Part shown: positions 55,893-64,000 of the stretch, in pieces
How positions within the stretch are numbered: position 1 is the first letter of the stretch
How the letters are laid out: each line of letters begins with the position of its first letter
Assembly (NCBI RefSeq): GCF_014132355.1
Contig: NZ_BLZO01000091.1
Location: 62,001-126,000 of the forward strand
Direction: 5' to 3'
DNA length: 64,000 nt
Origin: Okeania sp. KiyG1
GTDB taxonomy: Bacteria; Cyanobacteriota; Cyanobacteriia; Cyanobacteriales; Microcoleaceae
Translations under genes and position numbers: made by a program
The notes under the pieces: generated by a model
What the model was told of the DNA's origin: nothing
Seen by the model: the letters and a program-made list of their open reading frames with translations, nothing else
The model's database searches: none

Positions 55893-58800
55893 TTAATTTT
55901 CTATTGCCTGCAAGATACGTCCCACCACGGGGTCAACTCGCCAGTAGTTTTTACAATCATTTTTACTACCGACTGGGGTAGCAAGACTGAGTAAATCTGC
56001 CCACTGGAGAGTTTGATTAACAATTTCAGGGGAAATGTCCTCAACAAGAACAATTAAATCCTCAACCGATGCTTCATTTTCCCAATTAGCTAAAGCTTTT
56101 AATACCTGTTGTCGTTGAGGTTGGGAATCATCAAATCCCATTAATAGATATACTTCCCTGACAAATTCAGGAGTTTGTAACTGCTGTTCCAAATTATTTA
56201 AAGCCTCTTCCCATTGACTAGGTTCAGAATTAGTTAGTTGATAGAATTGTTGCAGCAGAAATGACCAATTTCCGGTGACATTAGTAATCTTTTCCCTGAT
56301 TGTAGGTTCGCTGTCAAAGTGACAATCATCTAACCAATGTCGCAATGCTGCATCGCTCCAAGGTTTAAGAGTAAAAGTTGTAAGTTCTCTTTCTTTCAAG
56401 TTATAGCTAATCGACTGCCATGCTTGTACAAAATTGCCCATAAAAACAATCTTGGCAAATGAAGTCTTGGCTTTCAATCTCTTAACTTTCTCCCTAGCTT
56501 CATCAATCCATTTTTCATCCCAAGGACAAGTCGGTGAGACAACAAACAATGATGTGCCATTTTTTTCTCGTTGCTTAAGGTCATGCAAGCGGACGCTAAA
56601 CTCATCAAAAGAGGAAAGACTATCTAGACAAATTAAGAATTTATCACCAACTGCCGCCTTAAGAAATTCTGACAAATCCTCTAGTCCCGCAGCAGAGCAA
56701 CCAAAGACAAGGGCAACATCATTTGTTTGACTCTCAAGAGTGGATTTCTGTTGATCTGTTAGTGGACTGCGCCGGAAATCATCTTCGTTCAGAGCAGATC
56801 GAAAAGTAGCAGGTTCATATTCAAGGGGAATCTCGCGGTCTTCTCTGAGGAGTTCTGCCTCAATCTCTTGTTGGCTTCCCATCAGTAAAGTTACATTAGG
56901 ACTTCTCAAAGTGAAATAGCCTTCACTAACAACTCGCAAAACTCCCAGTCCAACCATTTCTTCTAATAAAGCACGAATATCATCTAAAGATGAGCTTCTT
57001 TGGAACCCTTTTGGCCACCAATCCAGTGCTTGTTCCTGAATCCAAGATACTCCGAAGCCATCCGTAATACCTCTTTTTGACTCCAAAGCTCCATAAGCAA
57101 TAGCGTAGGCAATAACCTCATACCGTCTATCCAGCCTTAGTGTCAACTTAAAGCGATCGCGAATTGCTTGTCGCAGTTTTTGATTTTCATAAGCTTCTTT
57201 AACACGCTCGGAAGCAATTGCATAGGGAGGGCTAGTTTTGGGATCGAAACTTTTAAAATCAGGGTTATTAATATGTTCGAGCAACTGTTTACAGTAGAGT
57301 TGAATCAAACTGGGATAATAATTAGTCTGGGAGAGAATGCGAAAAATCAAATCTGGGGACTCAAAGCGATAGCCAAGATTTGCTAACGGACGCTCAATTA
57401 AAGCCGTTGCTGCCCGCATTTCACCATTATTCAATAATGGACCGATACAAATAGGCTGTCCAAAGTGAGCTAATGGATGATTAGATTGTCTAGTCGTGCG
57501 CTGGACGTTATGCAGTCCTGCAAATACAACTTTAAAACGTCTTTCTGTCTCCAGCATTAACTTCCTCAACCGATCACAACGTGGAAAATCTTCTTTGGCA
57601 TCTCCTTCCAGGAAATTATCTGCTTCATCTAACAGCAGTAAGATTCGCCGTTGGTTATTCTTATTTAACCAGCTTTTAACTAAGTTTCTGAAATCCTCTT
57701 CAGATTTAGCATCTTGAGAATTTGTAACCTTTAGCTTCTCCAGTTCTACTCCCATAATGTCCCAAATATCATCCAGAGGTTGCTTGCGACCGACTTCTTT
57801 AATATCTATAAACTGGGCTTTCCAGTCGCGATTCTTATCATTAAAGTCACGCTCAACGTAGCGCAGCAGAACAGTTTTGCCTAACTGGCGACCGCCATAA
57901 ATCAAACAAGACCCCATTTTGTCCTGAATAGATTCTCGTTCTCGCTCGCGTCCATAAAACATCTCAGGTGGAACTAACCCTGCTTCTGTGCTATAGGGTT
58001 CTATGAAAGTAAATGGTAAGGTACATTCAAACAATATTGGTAGGCGATCGCCTAGTATCGTACACAGATATAGCATTAATATATCATCAATGACTATAAA
58101 TTGACGATATCGCTCCCGACATAAATCTGCTAACTTCCGTCGTGCTTGTTTTGAACCGATTCTGCCAAAGTAAAATACCAGGACTGGGTTGGTTTGAGAG
58201 TTTGACTCAACAGCATTGAGTAAGTTTTCCAAATTAGGTCTATCCCACACACAGAAAATATGGTATTTCCCTTTAGTTTGTGAGCCATAGACTGGAACAG
58301 GACAGCGATTTTTATCTTGCAGTAGTTCAGTTGTGACATCAAACGAAATATATTCTTCTCTTTCTCCAGCATTTCTCATCTGAGCTATTACAGAGTGAAA
58401 ACCGAGAAATATCAAAATTTGACTGACATCTGTTGCTGTGAGTCTTCGCTTTTTCCCTCCTACCGAAAACCACATTTCAAGTATTTCGCCTGCTCCTTTA
58501 GCGTTCTTTCCCTGTAGCATTCTCATAGACTTAATAATAGTTTTACCTTTTCTAATGTCCTCAATCAGTTGATCCTTTTTATTTTTAGAAGCATAAGTGG
58601 GGACTAAGATATCTTCAATGTCAGTATATTTTTGGTCAAAAAAATCAAGGAAATAATCTCTTTTGTTTTCAGGAACGAGAATTGGTCGTCCCTGTTTCAC
58701 CATGTCTATATACTCATTAGCAGTTAAGATATCTCCCTTCTCCAAGACAGTGTTAATTCTGTCAAAATCAGGATGATTACTTTCTATTCCTTGTTCTTTT

Positions 58801-60953
58801 AGTTCATTGCGCATTCGATCGACTTCTTCATATTGTTTATTACTAATTGCCTGCTCTATACTATGAAGTTGCTGAATTTTTGCAGAAAAACGCAGAACTG
58901 TTTCTATCTCATTTGCGACCGCTTCAATTTGACTTGCATAATCAAGTCGCTCTGTTTCTCTGAGTAAACCAAAAGCTACTGCTTCTTCAACTGTATTGCT
59001 CGTTTTTTTGATTTTATCTAGCAAGTAGGTGCAACAGTCATTGATGGCATGATTTCGCTTCAGTTCTAGTTGCTCAATATTAATTGATTCCGAACTGCGT
59101 TCCCGAAGATACTCAATAATTCTTTTTGTCGCTTCGTGGTCTCGTTGCTGGCAACGCTCTTCAAATGCTTGTGACCAAGTTTTATCCCCATTAGCAACCG
59201 TTTGGATAATGCCATTGATTATTTCTTCTTGGTTAGAAACATCTGGTTCCCACTGTTCGTTCATTGGTAGAGATGAAATTTTTAACAGTGGAGCGTGGAT
59301 GATATGTTCTGGGTTCCCCTTGACTCTGGGTAAGGGTTCGTCTGGGTCGAATAAAGCACGGATATCTTCGATCGCTTTTCGGCAGCAAGAGATACCAGCT
59401 AAAACAAATAATGGAGGCTTTTCCTTTTCGTAGTCGTTAAGTTCGGCGATCGCCTTATCCTGAACGCCAGAAATTTTTTGTCCTAACTGCTCTGCTTGCT
59501 GCTGAATATTGTAGTTCTTTTCGTTAGCTTCTAGTTCTTCTTGTTGTAATTCGACCCACTCTTTTGCTAAATCTAAGGCTTCATCAGTGAACTTGCAAAG
59601 GCGATCGATCATCTTTTCTGGAATAGGTTTGCCTCGTCGTGCAGTACGAACTTGACTTTCTGTACGTCGTGCTTCTTCTTTGATTTTTGATTTATCTAAA
59701 AGCTTGTTAACTTGCCTTTCTACAGTTGCCGATGCACTGCTATCCTTAGTTCTAATTGGATTTAGCAAACAATAGACTAACCCATCAGTTTTTAGCCAAT
59801 GTTCCCAAACTATTCTCGCCACTCCATGCTTCATATCATAAGTTGTTTGTGCTAGAGACCACCAATGCTCAACCTTTTGATATAACTGCTCTAAAGATTT
59901 TTGTCGTTCTGCTGGAGATGTGGCTTTTTTCAGCATTTTCGGTGCTAATGGTAAATGTTGTTTTCCATATTCAGAAATGACTTGGCAATATTTGTAAAGT
60001 TGATTGAGTTGAGCAACACCAAAAGGCAGTCGCTGAAGAATATTATAAGCACCTGTATCGGGTGCTAGTAATGCAGGAGGTAGTGATGCCGCAGCTAATA
60101 TCAACATAACTGCATAGTTGTTTTCATTTTTTCCAGAGATTTCGGTCTCGGTATAGTTAGCTAAATCATCTTTAAGACGATAGGCAATTTTACTATCACT
60201 TGATTGCAAGTGCTGACTTAAGGCTAATGCTCGAATTAACCAGGATGGCAGATTTTCTTCTAGATTAGGATATTGCTGCTCCACAGCATAAACCAAATTA
60301 TAAGCAAAGCTGAGTTGCTGTTCGCGGATTAATTGCCAAATTAAATCCTGCAAAGCTATAGGGTATTCTTTCTTGATATCATTTTTGATGAATTTAGCGA
60401 TCGCTTGTGCAGTATTTTCTGACGAGTAGTTGTAAATAGCTGGTTCGGCTTCTTTTTCCTCTACTATTTCTGGGCTTGGTAATGGTGTTATTATCTCTAC
60501 TAGAGTTTCCTCTTCTCTTGATGGTACTGCTTCTTGAGGAGAATTTATATTGACAAAATTCTCATTTTCTGATAGATATTCAACATTTTGTTTTTGCTGT
60601 TCTTTGGAATCTTCTATTGGAGTTGGAGCGATCGCCTCTTTTGTTAATTCTGTAAGTTTTCCTGTAAATGCGGCTGTAGCCAAGTCTTCACCAAACCACT
60701 TGGCCACAGCAAACAATCGATTCATATGCTCCGGTTCGTCTGTACCTGAAATTAGCTTCAACAGTTCCGAAAAAGGATGTATTTTATCAGTCAAAGTTTG
60801 AGTTTCTATATCTACTTCACCTTCCAAAACTTGTTGTTTAAGTTCTTGGGCTTTTTTCTGACACTCTAGTAAAGGCTGAAAATTATTATTATCTTGATGA
60901 GACAGTCTTAAAACATCTTCCAAAACTGTTAATGCTTTCTGTCTAATTTCCAT
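55893..60953 (-). CDS. Large AAA ATPase of a helicase-associated system
   Basis: 1686 residues from this start. Residues 1-130 and 180-990 are helical regions that I do not recognise; about 840-960 holds FDVTTELLQDKNRCPVPVYG and LVFYFGRIGSKQARRKL. An AAA domain follows: Walker A IYGGRQLGKTVLLRYV (about 1018-1033), Walker B RRILLLLDEADNFL (about 1100), then winged-helix-like regions (ALDWWPKGFQRSSSLDDIRA). The protein may be an ORC/STAND-type sensor or loader for the helicase beside it. Sixty-eight upstream codons look coding but are broken (see 60954-61156), so the natural start is lost or moved. Confidence 0.7.
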   Translation of the reverse strand: MEIRQKALTVLEDVLRLSHQDNNNFQPLLECQKKAQELKQQVLEGEVDIETQTLTDKIHPFSELLKLISGTDEPEHMNRLFAVAKWFGEDLATAAFTGKLTELTKEAIAPTPIEDSKEQQKQNVEYLSENENFVNINSPQEAVPSREEETLVEIITPLPSPEIVEEKEAEPAIYNYSSENTAQAIAKFIKNDIKKEYPIALQDLIWQLIREQQLSFAYNLVYAVEQQYPNLEENLPSWLIRALALSQHLQSSDSKIAYRLKDDLANYTETEISGKNENNYAVMLILAAASLPPALLAPDTGAYNILQRLPFGVAQLNQLYKYCQVISEYGKQHLPLAPKMLKKATSPAERQKSLEQLYQKVEHWWSLAQTTYDMKHGVARIVWEHWLKTDGLVYCLLNPIRTKDSSASATVERQVNKLLDKSKIKEEARRTESQVRTARRGKPIPEKMIDRLCKFTDEALDLAKEWVELQQEELEANEKNYNIQQQAEQLGQKISGVQDKAIAELNDYEKEKPPLFVLAGISCCRKAIEDIRALFDPDEPLPRVKGNPEHIIHAPLLKISSLPMNEQWEPDVSNQEEIINGIIQTVANGDKTWSQAFEERCQQRDHEATKRIIEYLRERSSESINIEQLELKRNHAINDCCTYLLDKIKKTSNTVEEAVAFGLLRETERLDYASQIEAVANEIETVLRFSAKIQQLHSIEQAISNKQYEEVDRMRNELKEQGIESNHPDFDRINTVLEKGDILTANEYIDMVKQGRPILVPENKRDYFLDFFDQKYTDIEDILVPTYASKNKKDQLIEDIRKGKTIIKSMRMLQGKNAKGAGEILEMWFSVGGKKRRLTATDVSQILIFLGFHSVIAQMRNAGEREEYISFDVTTELLQDKNRCPVPVYGSQTKGKYHIFCVWDRPNLENLLNAVESNSQTNPVLVFYFGRIGSKQARRKLADLCRERYRQFIVIDDILMLYLCTILGDRLPILFECTLPFTFIEPYSTEAGLVPPEMFYGRERERESIQDKMGSCLIYGGRQLGKTVLLRYVERDFNDKNRDWKAQFIDIKEVGRKQPLDDIWDIMGVELEKLKVTNSQDAKSEEDFRNLVKSWLNKNNQRRILLLLDEADNFLEGDAKEDFPRCDRLRKLMLETERRFKVVFAGLHNVQRTTRQSNHPLAHFGQPICIGPLLNNGEMRAATALIERPLANLGYRFESPDLIFRILSQTNYYPSLIQLYCKQLLEHINNPDFKSFDPKTSPPYAIASERVKEAYENQKLRQAIRDRFKLTLRLDRRYEVIAYAIAYGALESKRGITDGFGVSWIQEQALDWWPKGFQRSSSLDDIRALLEEMVGLGVLRVVSEGYFTLRSPNVTLLMGSQQEIEAELLREDREIPLEYEPATFRSALNEDDFRRSPLTDQQKSTLESQTNDVALVFGCSAAGLEDLSEFLKAAVGDKFLICLDSLSSFDEFSVRLHDLKQREKNGTSLFVVSPTCPWDEKWIDEAREKVKRLKAKTSFAKIVFMGNFVQAWQSISYNLKERELTTFTLKPWSDAALRHWLDDCHFDSEPTIREKITNVTGNWSFLLQQFYQLTNSEPSQWEEALNNLEQQLQTPEFVREVYLLMGFDDSQPQRQQVLKALANWENEASVEDLIVLVEDISPEIVNQTLQWADLLSLATPVGSKNDCKNYWRVDPVVGRILQAIEN

Positions 60954-61156
60954 TCTGAGCTTCTGTTTTTCTTTTGCTTTCTCAACAGTTTCCAGTAAAG
61001 ATTTAAGTTGAGAAATAGAGACAATCTCATCCGGTGGTTGTTGAGGCGGTACGCTGAAAGATTCAGCTACTTTAAGCAGTTTATTTCGGAACTCAAAAAA
61101 GCTCTTTGTAAAGATTCAAATTATTTTTGTAAATCAGTTAAATTATTATTTGACAT
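60954..61156 (-). pseudogene. Decayed 5' end of the AAA ATPase gene
   Basis: The minus strand from ATG at 61156 reads MSNNNLTDLQK, TAA, FESLQRAF, then a shift in the T-run near 61101, then EFRNKLLKVAESFSVPPQQP, DEIVSISQLKSLLETVEKA and KEKQKLR straight into the ORF at 60953. So the gene probably started at 61156 and has lost its start region through a stop and a one-base indel. Confidence 0.65.
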
Positions 61157-61354
61157 AGTTTGATTATTTCCTAGAAAATTACTTTTTTCTTGTTCATTAT
61201 ATATCTGGTTTATTTTTCCAGCATTGAATAGATTTTCATTGTTGTTAACTCGAACATTAATTGATGAAGTGAGGCAGTCTTGATTTTTATTCAAAGGTTT
61301 TTATTGTGAAATATCTCTGTTCATCAATTGATAATGGATAATGAATAATGGATA

Positions 61355-61490
61355 ATTACCTCTGGTTAAAACCGCTCTTGATTGAATATAAGGAAATCAG
61401 ATTTCTTCTCTTGGTCGATTAGATATGGCGAGGAGACCTCGCCATCTCTCGACCGCTTTTTTCTCCTTAAAAGGAGAGGCTTTAAACCGA
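61355..61490 (+). repeat. Dispersed 200-bp repeat, copy 5
   Basis: TTACCTCTGGTTAAAACCGC, TTGAATATAAGGAAATC, TTCTCTTGGTCGATTAGATA, GGCGAGGAGACC, CTCGACCGCTTTTTTCTCC and AGGAGAGGCTTTAAACCGAA. Flanked by TGGATAATTGATAA-like tracts. The whole stretch 61157-62698 has only repeats and the HTH fragment at 61618. Confidence 0.7.
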
Positions 61491-61617
61491 ATTGATTAAT
61501 TATCAATTATCAATTGTCAATTATCCATTGTAATTAAATCTCCTTTTGAGTTGATTTTTTCAATGCGTAAGTCCTAAATTGAAAATTAACCTAATAAGGA
61601 AGAAGTCTAAAACTTCC

Positions 61618-61740
61618 TTATATATTGACAATTTGGAATGCCATGCCTAAGTATTTGGCAAACTGAAAATTAGATAGTCCTAAATGTTGTCTGAGAGTTG
61701 TGATGAGAAATGGAATATCTACTGAAGTAGTTAGAATCAT
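61618..61740 (-). pseudogene. Fragment of an XRE helix-turn-helix gene
   Basis: 40 codons: MILTTSVDIPFLITTLRQHL, GLSNFQFAKYLGMAFQIVN, stop. This is the beginning of a typical cyanobacterial XRE regulator (normally continued by WERG or NRWE); here the gene ends after the recognition helix. Too short to act alone. Confidence 0.55.
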
Positions 61741-62149
61741 GGGAGTTATTACAAAAGTCTAGTATAATCCTAGCCGATCTAACTTTTGATAGACAATAGT
61801 AATATTACGGTTGTTAATTATTTTAAAATATTTTTGTCATCAATTAAACTTCAAGGACTACTTGAAATTTGGATTAATTGAGTAACATTATTTTTGTTCA
61901 TATTCCCATCAATTTATACCGCAATAATATGCGATAAATTAACACTTATTTTTTATATATACATAATATAATTTTACATACAATATTTCAGTATCATGAA
62001 GCAATTACAAGTAAACTATATTTCATAAGATACCTTTGGCAAAACTGAATGTTCAATAAATTACTATCCAAAAATAATCAATTTATCTGACTTTTAATTT
62101 TTTACTGAATAATTAATAATTCAATAATTCAATAATTCAATAATTCAGG

Positions 62150-62345
62150 TTTAAAGCCTCCCCTTTCAAGGGGAAAAAAGCGGTCGTAGCGCAGCTTCCC
62201 GTAGGGTGGGATGGCGTTTTGCTCCCCAACATATAAAGCGGAGCGGCTCTGATAAGAGCGGGTTTCCTCGCCATATCCAATAGACCAAGAGAATAAATTT
62301 TTTCCTTTTATTCAATCCTATCCGTTTTAGGGAGAGGTAATTATC
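62150..62345 (-). repeat. Dispersed 200-bp repeat, copy 6 (reverse)
   Basis: The reverse complement of copy 1: AAAGCCTCCCCTTTCAAGGG, GCGGTCGTAGCGCAGCTTCC, GTAGGGTGGGATGGCG, CCATATCCAATAGACCAAGA. An extra segment GGAGCGGCTCTGATAAGAGC inside matches one in copy 2. Flanked by AATTATCAATTATC tracts. Confidence 0.7.
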
Positions 62346-62511
62346 AATTATCCATTATCAATTATCAATTATTGAATATCTTGCCTAATATTTCTTGCAC
62401 CTTGTCTATATTAGGGGAGCTTAGTTTAACAACCTAGTGTGTTAACAATTTTAATTTTTGACTTACTCCTACAAAAAATCTAATCTCTCTTTGAGCTGGT
62501 GATAAGATAGT

Positions 62512-62652
62512 AATATCATGTCCGTTTTATAGTGTGATAAAAAACTTTCTTCTTCTCTTCCTTCTTTTTTTCTCCTGTACGTCGCCCTAATGACGGCTCC
62601 CCTACCTTACTCCTCCGTCGTTATTTATAAGTATTCAACCGGACATGATATA
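62512..62652. repeat. ATATCATGTCCGG element upstream of the second kinase
   Basis: AATATCATGTCCG at 62512 and CCGGACATGATATA ending at 62652 are inverted. About 40 bases at its right end (TTATTTATAAGT, TTCAACCGGACAT, GATATAACTGGC) are the reverse complement of 911-950, next to the start of the kinase at 909. Confidence 0.65.
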
Positions 62653-62698
62653 ACTGGCTAAGTCATTTAATAAATTCAACTCAAAATCACAAATAAAA

Positions 62699-64000
62699 AT
62701 GTCTGAAAATAATTCTTTAATTGGTCAAACTCTCAGACAACATTACAAAATTGTAGAACAATTAGGTTGTGGAGGCGGGTTTGGAGAAACTTATATTGCT
62801 GAAGATATAGATATACCAGAAAATCCTAAACCTCAGCGTGTTGTTAAACGACTAAAACCGACTATTAAGTATCAACAAGTCCAAAGATTATTCGAGCAAG
62901 AAGGTCAAATTCTCAACCGACTTAGTAGATACGATAAAATTCCTACTTTGTATGCTTATTTTGAGCATAATCAAGAATTTTATCTAGTTCAAGAACTAAT
63001 AATAGGTCATGATTTAACCACAGAAATGAGTCAGCCTTGGAGTGAAGCTAAGGTGCTAAATTTTTTGTCAGAAATTTTAGAAGTTTTAGCTTTTGTACAT
63101 CAAAATGGGGTAATTCATCGAGATATTAAACCAGGGAATATTATGCGACGAGACCGCGACCAAAAATTAATGTTAATTGACTTTGGTGCGGTTAAAGAAG
63201 TAAGTAATATTGTAGTTAATTCTCAGGGAAAATCTAGTAGTACAATTGCAGTAGGTACTCCTGGTTATATGCCTGTGGAACAAGCACAAGGAAGACCACA
63301 ATTTGCTAGTGATATTTATGCTGTTGGTATTACTGCAATTCAAGCTTTGACAGGAGTTACACCCAGGAATTTTATCCAAGATGAATTAGGTGAAATAGAC
63401 TTGCAAAAATTAGCTCCTAATATTAGTGAAAAGCTGGCTAATTTTTTAACAAAAATGGTTATGGTTAATTGGAGACAGCGTTACTCGGATGCTGCTGTTG
63501 CTTTACGAGGATTACAGGGTAATATTGAACCGATTTCTGGAATATTAAATTGGATTTTATTAAAGATAACTATTGGTTTGATTTGTCAGTATAAAAATTG
63601 CGATTTTAGTATTTTTCAAAACTGTCTACAATTATTTGTAGACCGCCTTCAGCAAAATAGCAATTCTGTGAATTATGAGTTTTACAAAACTGTCAGTATG
63701 TCGCTATTAAAGGCACAGGAAAAAATTGCTATTGAATATAGAAATCAGATTGGTGGTTCTTTTCCGACAATAGTTCAATATTCACCATTTCATTCTGAGC
63801 AAAAACGAGAAAATTTGGGTTGGGTGAATCGTAAAATATCTCAGTTGAGAAGTGAATTAAAAAAATCAATCAAACAGAATATATTAGAAGTTTTCCAGAA
63901 GATATTAGTTGTTTGTTAATTCCTTTGCCTCCTGTAGATGAAATTAAGAATTTATGCCAAAGTTTTATTCGGGTTTTACTCCAGGGAGATGAACCAGATG
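62699..64000 (+). CDS. Ser/Thr protein kinase, 3' frameshift, runs off window
   Basis: The kinase domain (residues 17-275) is complete: glycine loop LGCGGGFGETY (one extra Gly), Lys50, HRDIKPGN (Asp142), DFG (161-163), and TPGYMPVEQAQGRPQFASDI. The C-terminal part is an unrecognised domain (YKNCDFSIFQNCLQLFVDRL, FYKTVSMSLLKAQEKIAIEY). The ORF ends at 63919, but one frame over it continues SFPEDISCLLIPLPPVDEIK, NLCQSFIRVLLQGDEPD to the end of the window, so one base was lost or gained near 63890. The same inverted-repeat end lies upstream of this kinase and the one at 909. Whether the gene is functional is open. Confidence 0.8.

Overview
The window looks like the chromosome of a filamentous, Oscillatoriales-type cyanobacterium of the Trichodesmium/Okeania/Microcoleaceae kind. 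The evidence is a chlorophyll-pathway magnesium chelatase large subunit (ChlH), a cyanobacterial PyrF-PyrE fusion, an SLH-domain lipoprotein, GUN4 and CHAT domains, abundant GCGATCGC (HIP1) octamers, AT-rich and gene-poor DNA, and many dispersed short repeats and decaying genes. Genus is an inference from style; no rRNA gene is present to confirm it.

Layout. 1-6 kb: the 5' part of a large Ser/Thr kinase (minus strand), an inverted-repeat element, and chlH. 6-15 kb: an accessory island of small toxin-antitoxin-like modules, namely DUF2442 (fused to a membrane/coiled-coil part) with a broken DUF4160, ParDE, one intact and three decayed HicB copies, DUF433/DUF5615, and a decayed antitoxin/PIN pair. 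Inside the island lies an operon-like unit of a helical partner gene, a TIR-TIR-GUN4 protein and a DUF7689 protein; its first gene is split by a tnpB-only insertion element that is itself decaying. 15-19 kb: a sodium:solute symporter with a small membrane partner, and miaB. 19-31 kb: a frameshifted TnpB-like gene, a 1640-residue TPR-CHAT protein, a Uma2 nuclease, a broken retropepsin operon, a HigBA-like pair and two uncharacterised proteins.

32-41 kb is mostly housekeeping on the plus strand: pyrF-pyrE, a secreted three-repeat protein, type III pantothenate kinase, a structured RNA candidate that may be 6S RNA, a frameshifted DUF4231 membrane protein, an SLH lipoprotein and tRNA-Glu; a frameshifted PsiE-like gene is on the minus strand. 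41-47 kb holds two related minus-strand sensor kinases, the first interrupted by a single stop codon and the second a hybrid kinase with receiver and class III nucleotide cyclase domains. 48-52 kb: a CSP41-like epimerase, a broken secreted repeat protein and an LD-carboxypeptidase. 53-61 kb: a large AAA ATPase and an SNF2-type helicase in tandem, a candidate conflict or DNA-processing pair. 62.7 kb to the end: another Ser/Thr kinase with a 3' frameshift.

Two themes stand out. First, the TIR-GUN4 unit, the TPR-CHAT protein and the ATPase-helicase pair are all of types used in signalling or anti-phage conflict, and sit in the repeat-rich accessory parts. Second, gene decay is unusually dense: about fifteen genes carry stops, single-base indels or insertions, and at least eight families of short inverted-repeat or palindromic elements are present, some inserted in reading frames and one nested in another with a visible 8-bp target duplication. 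All family names are from reading the sequence by eye; no searches were run.
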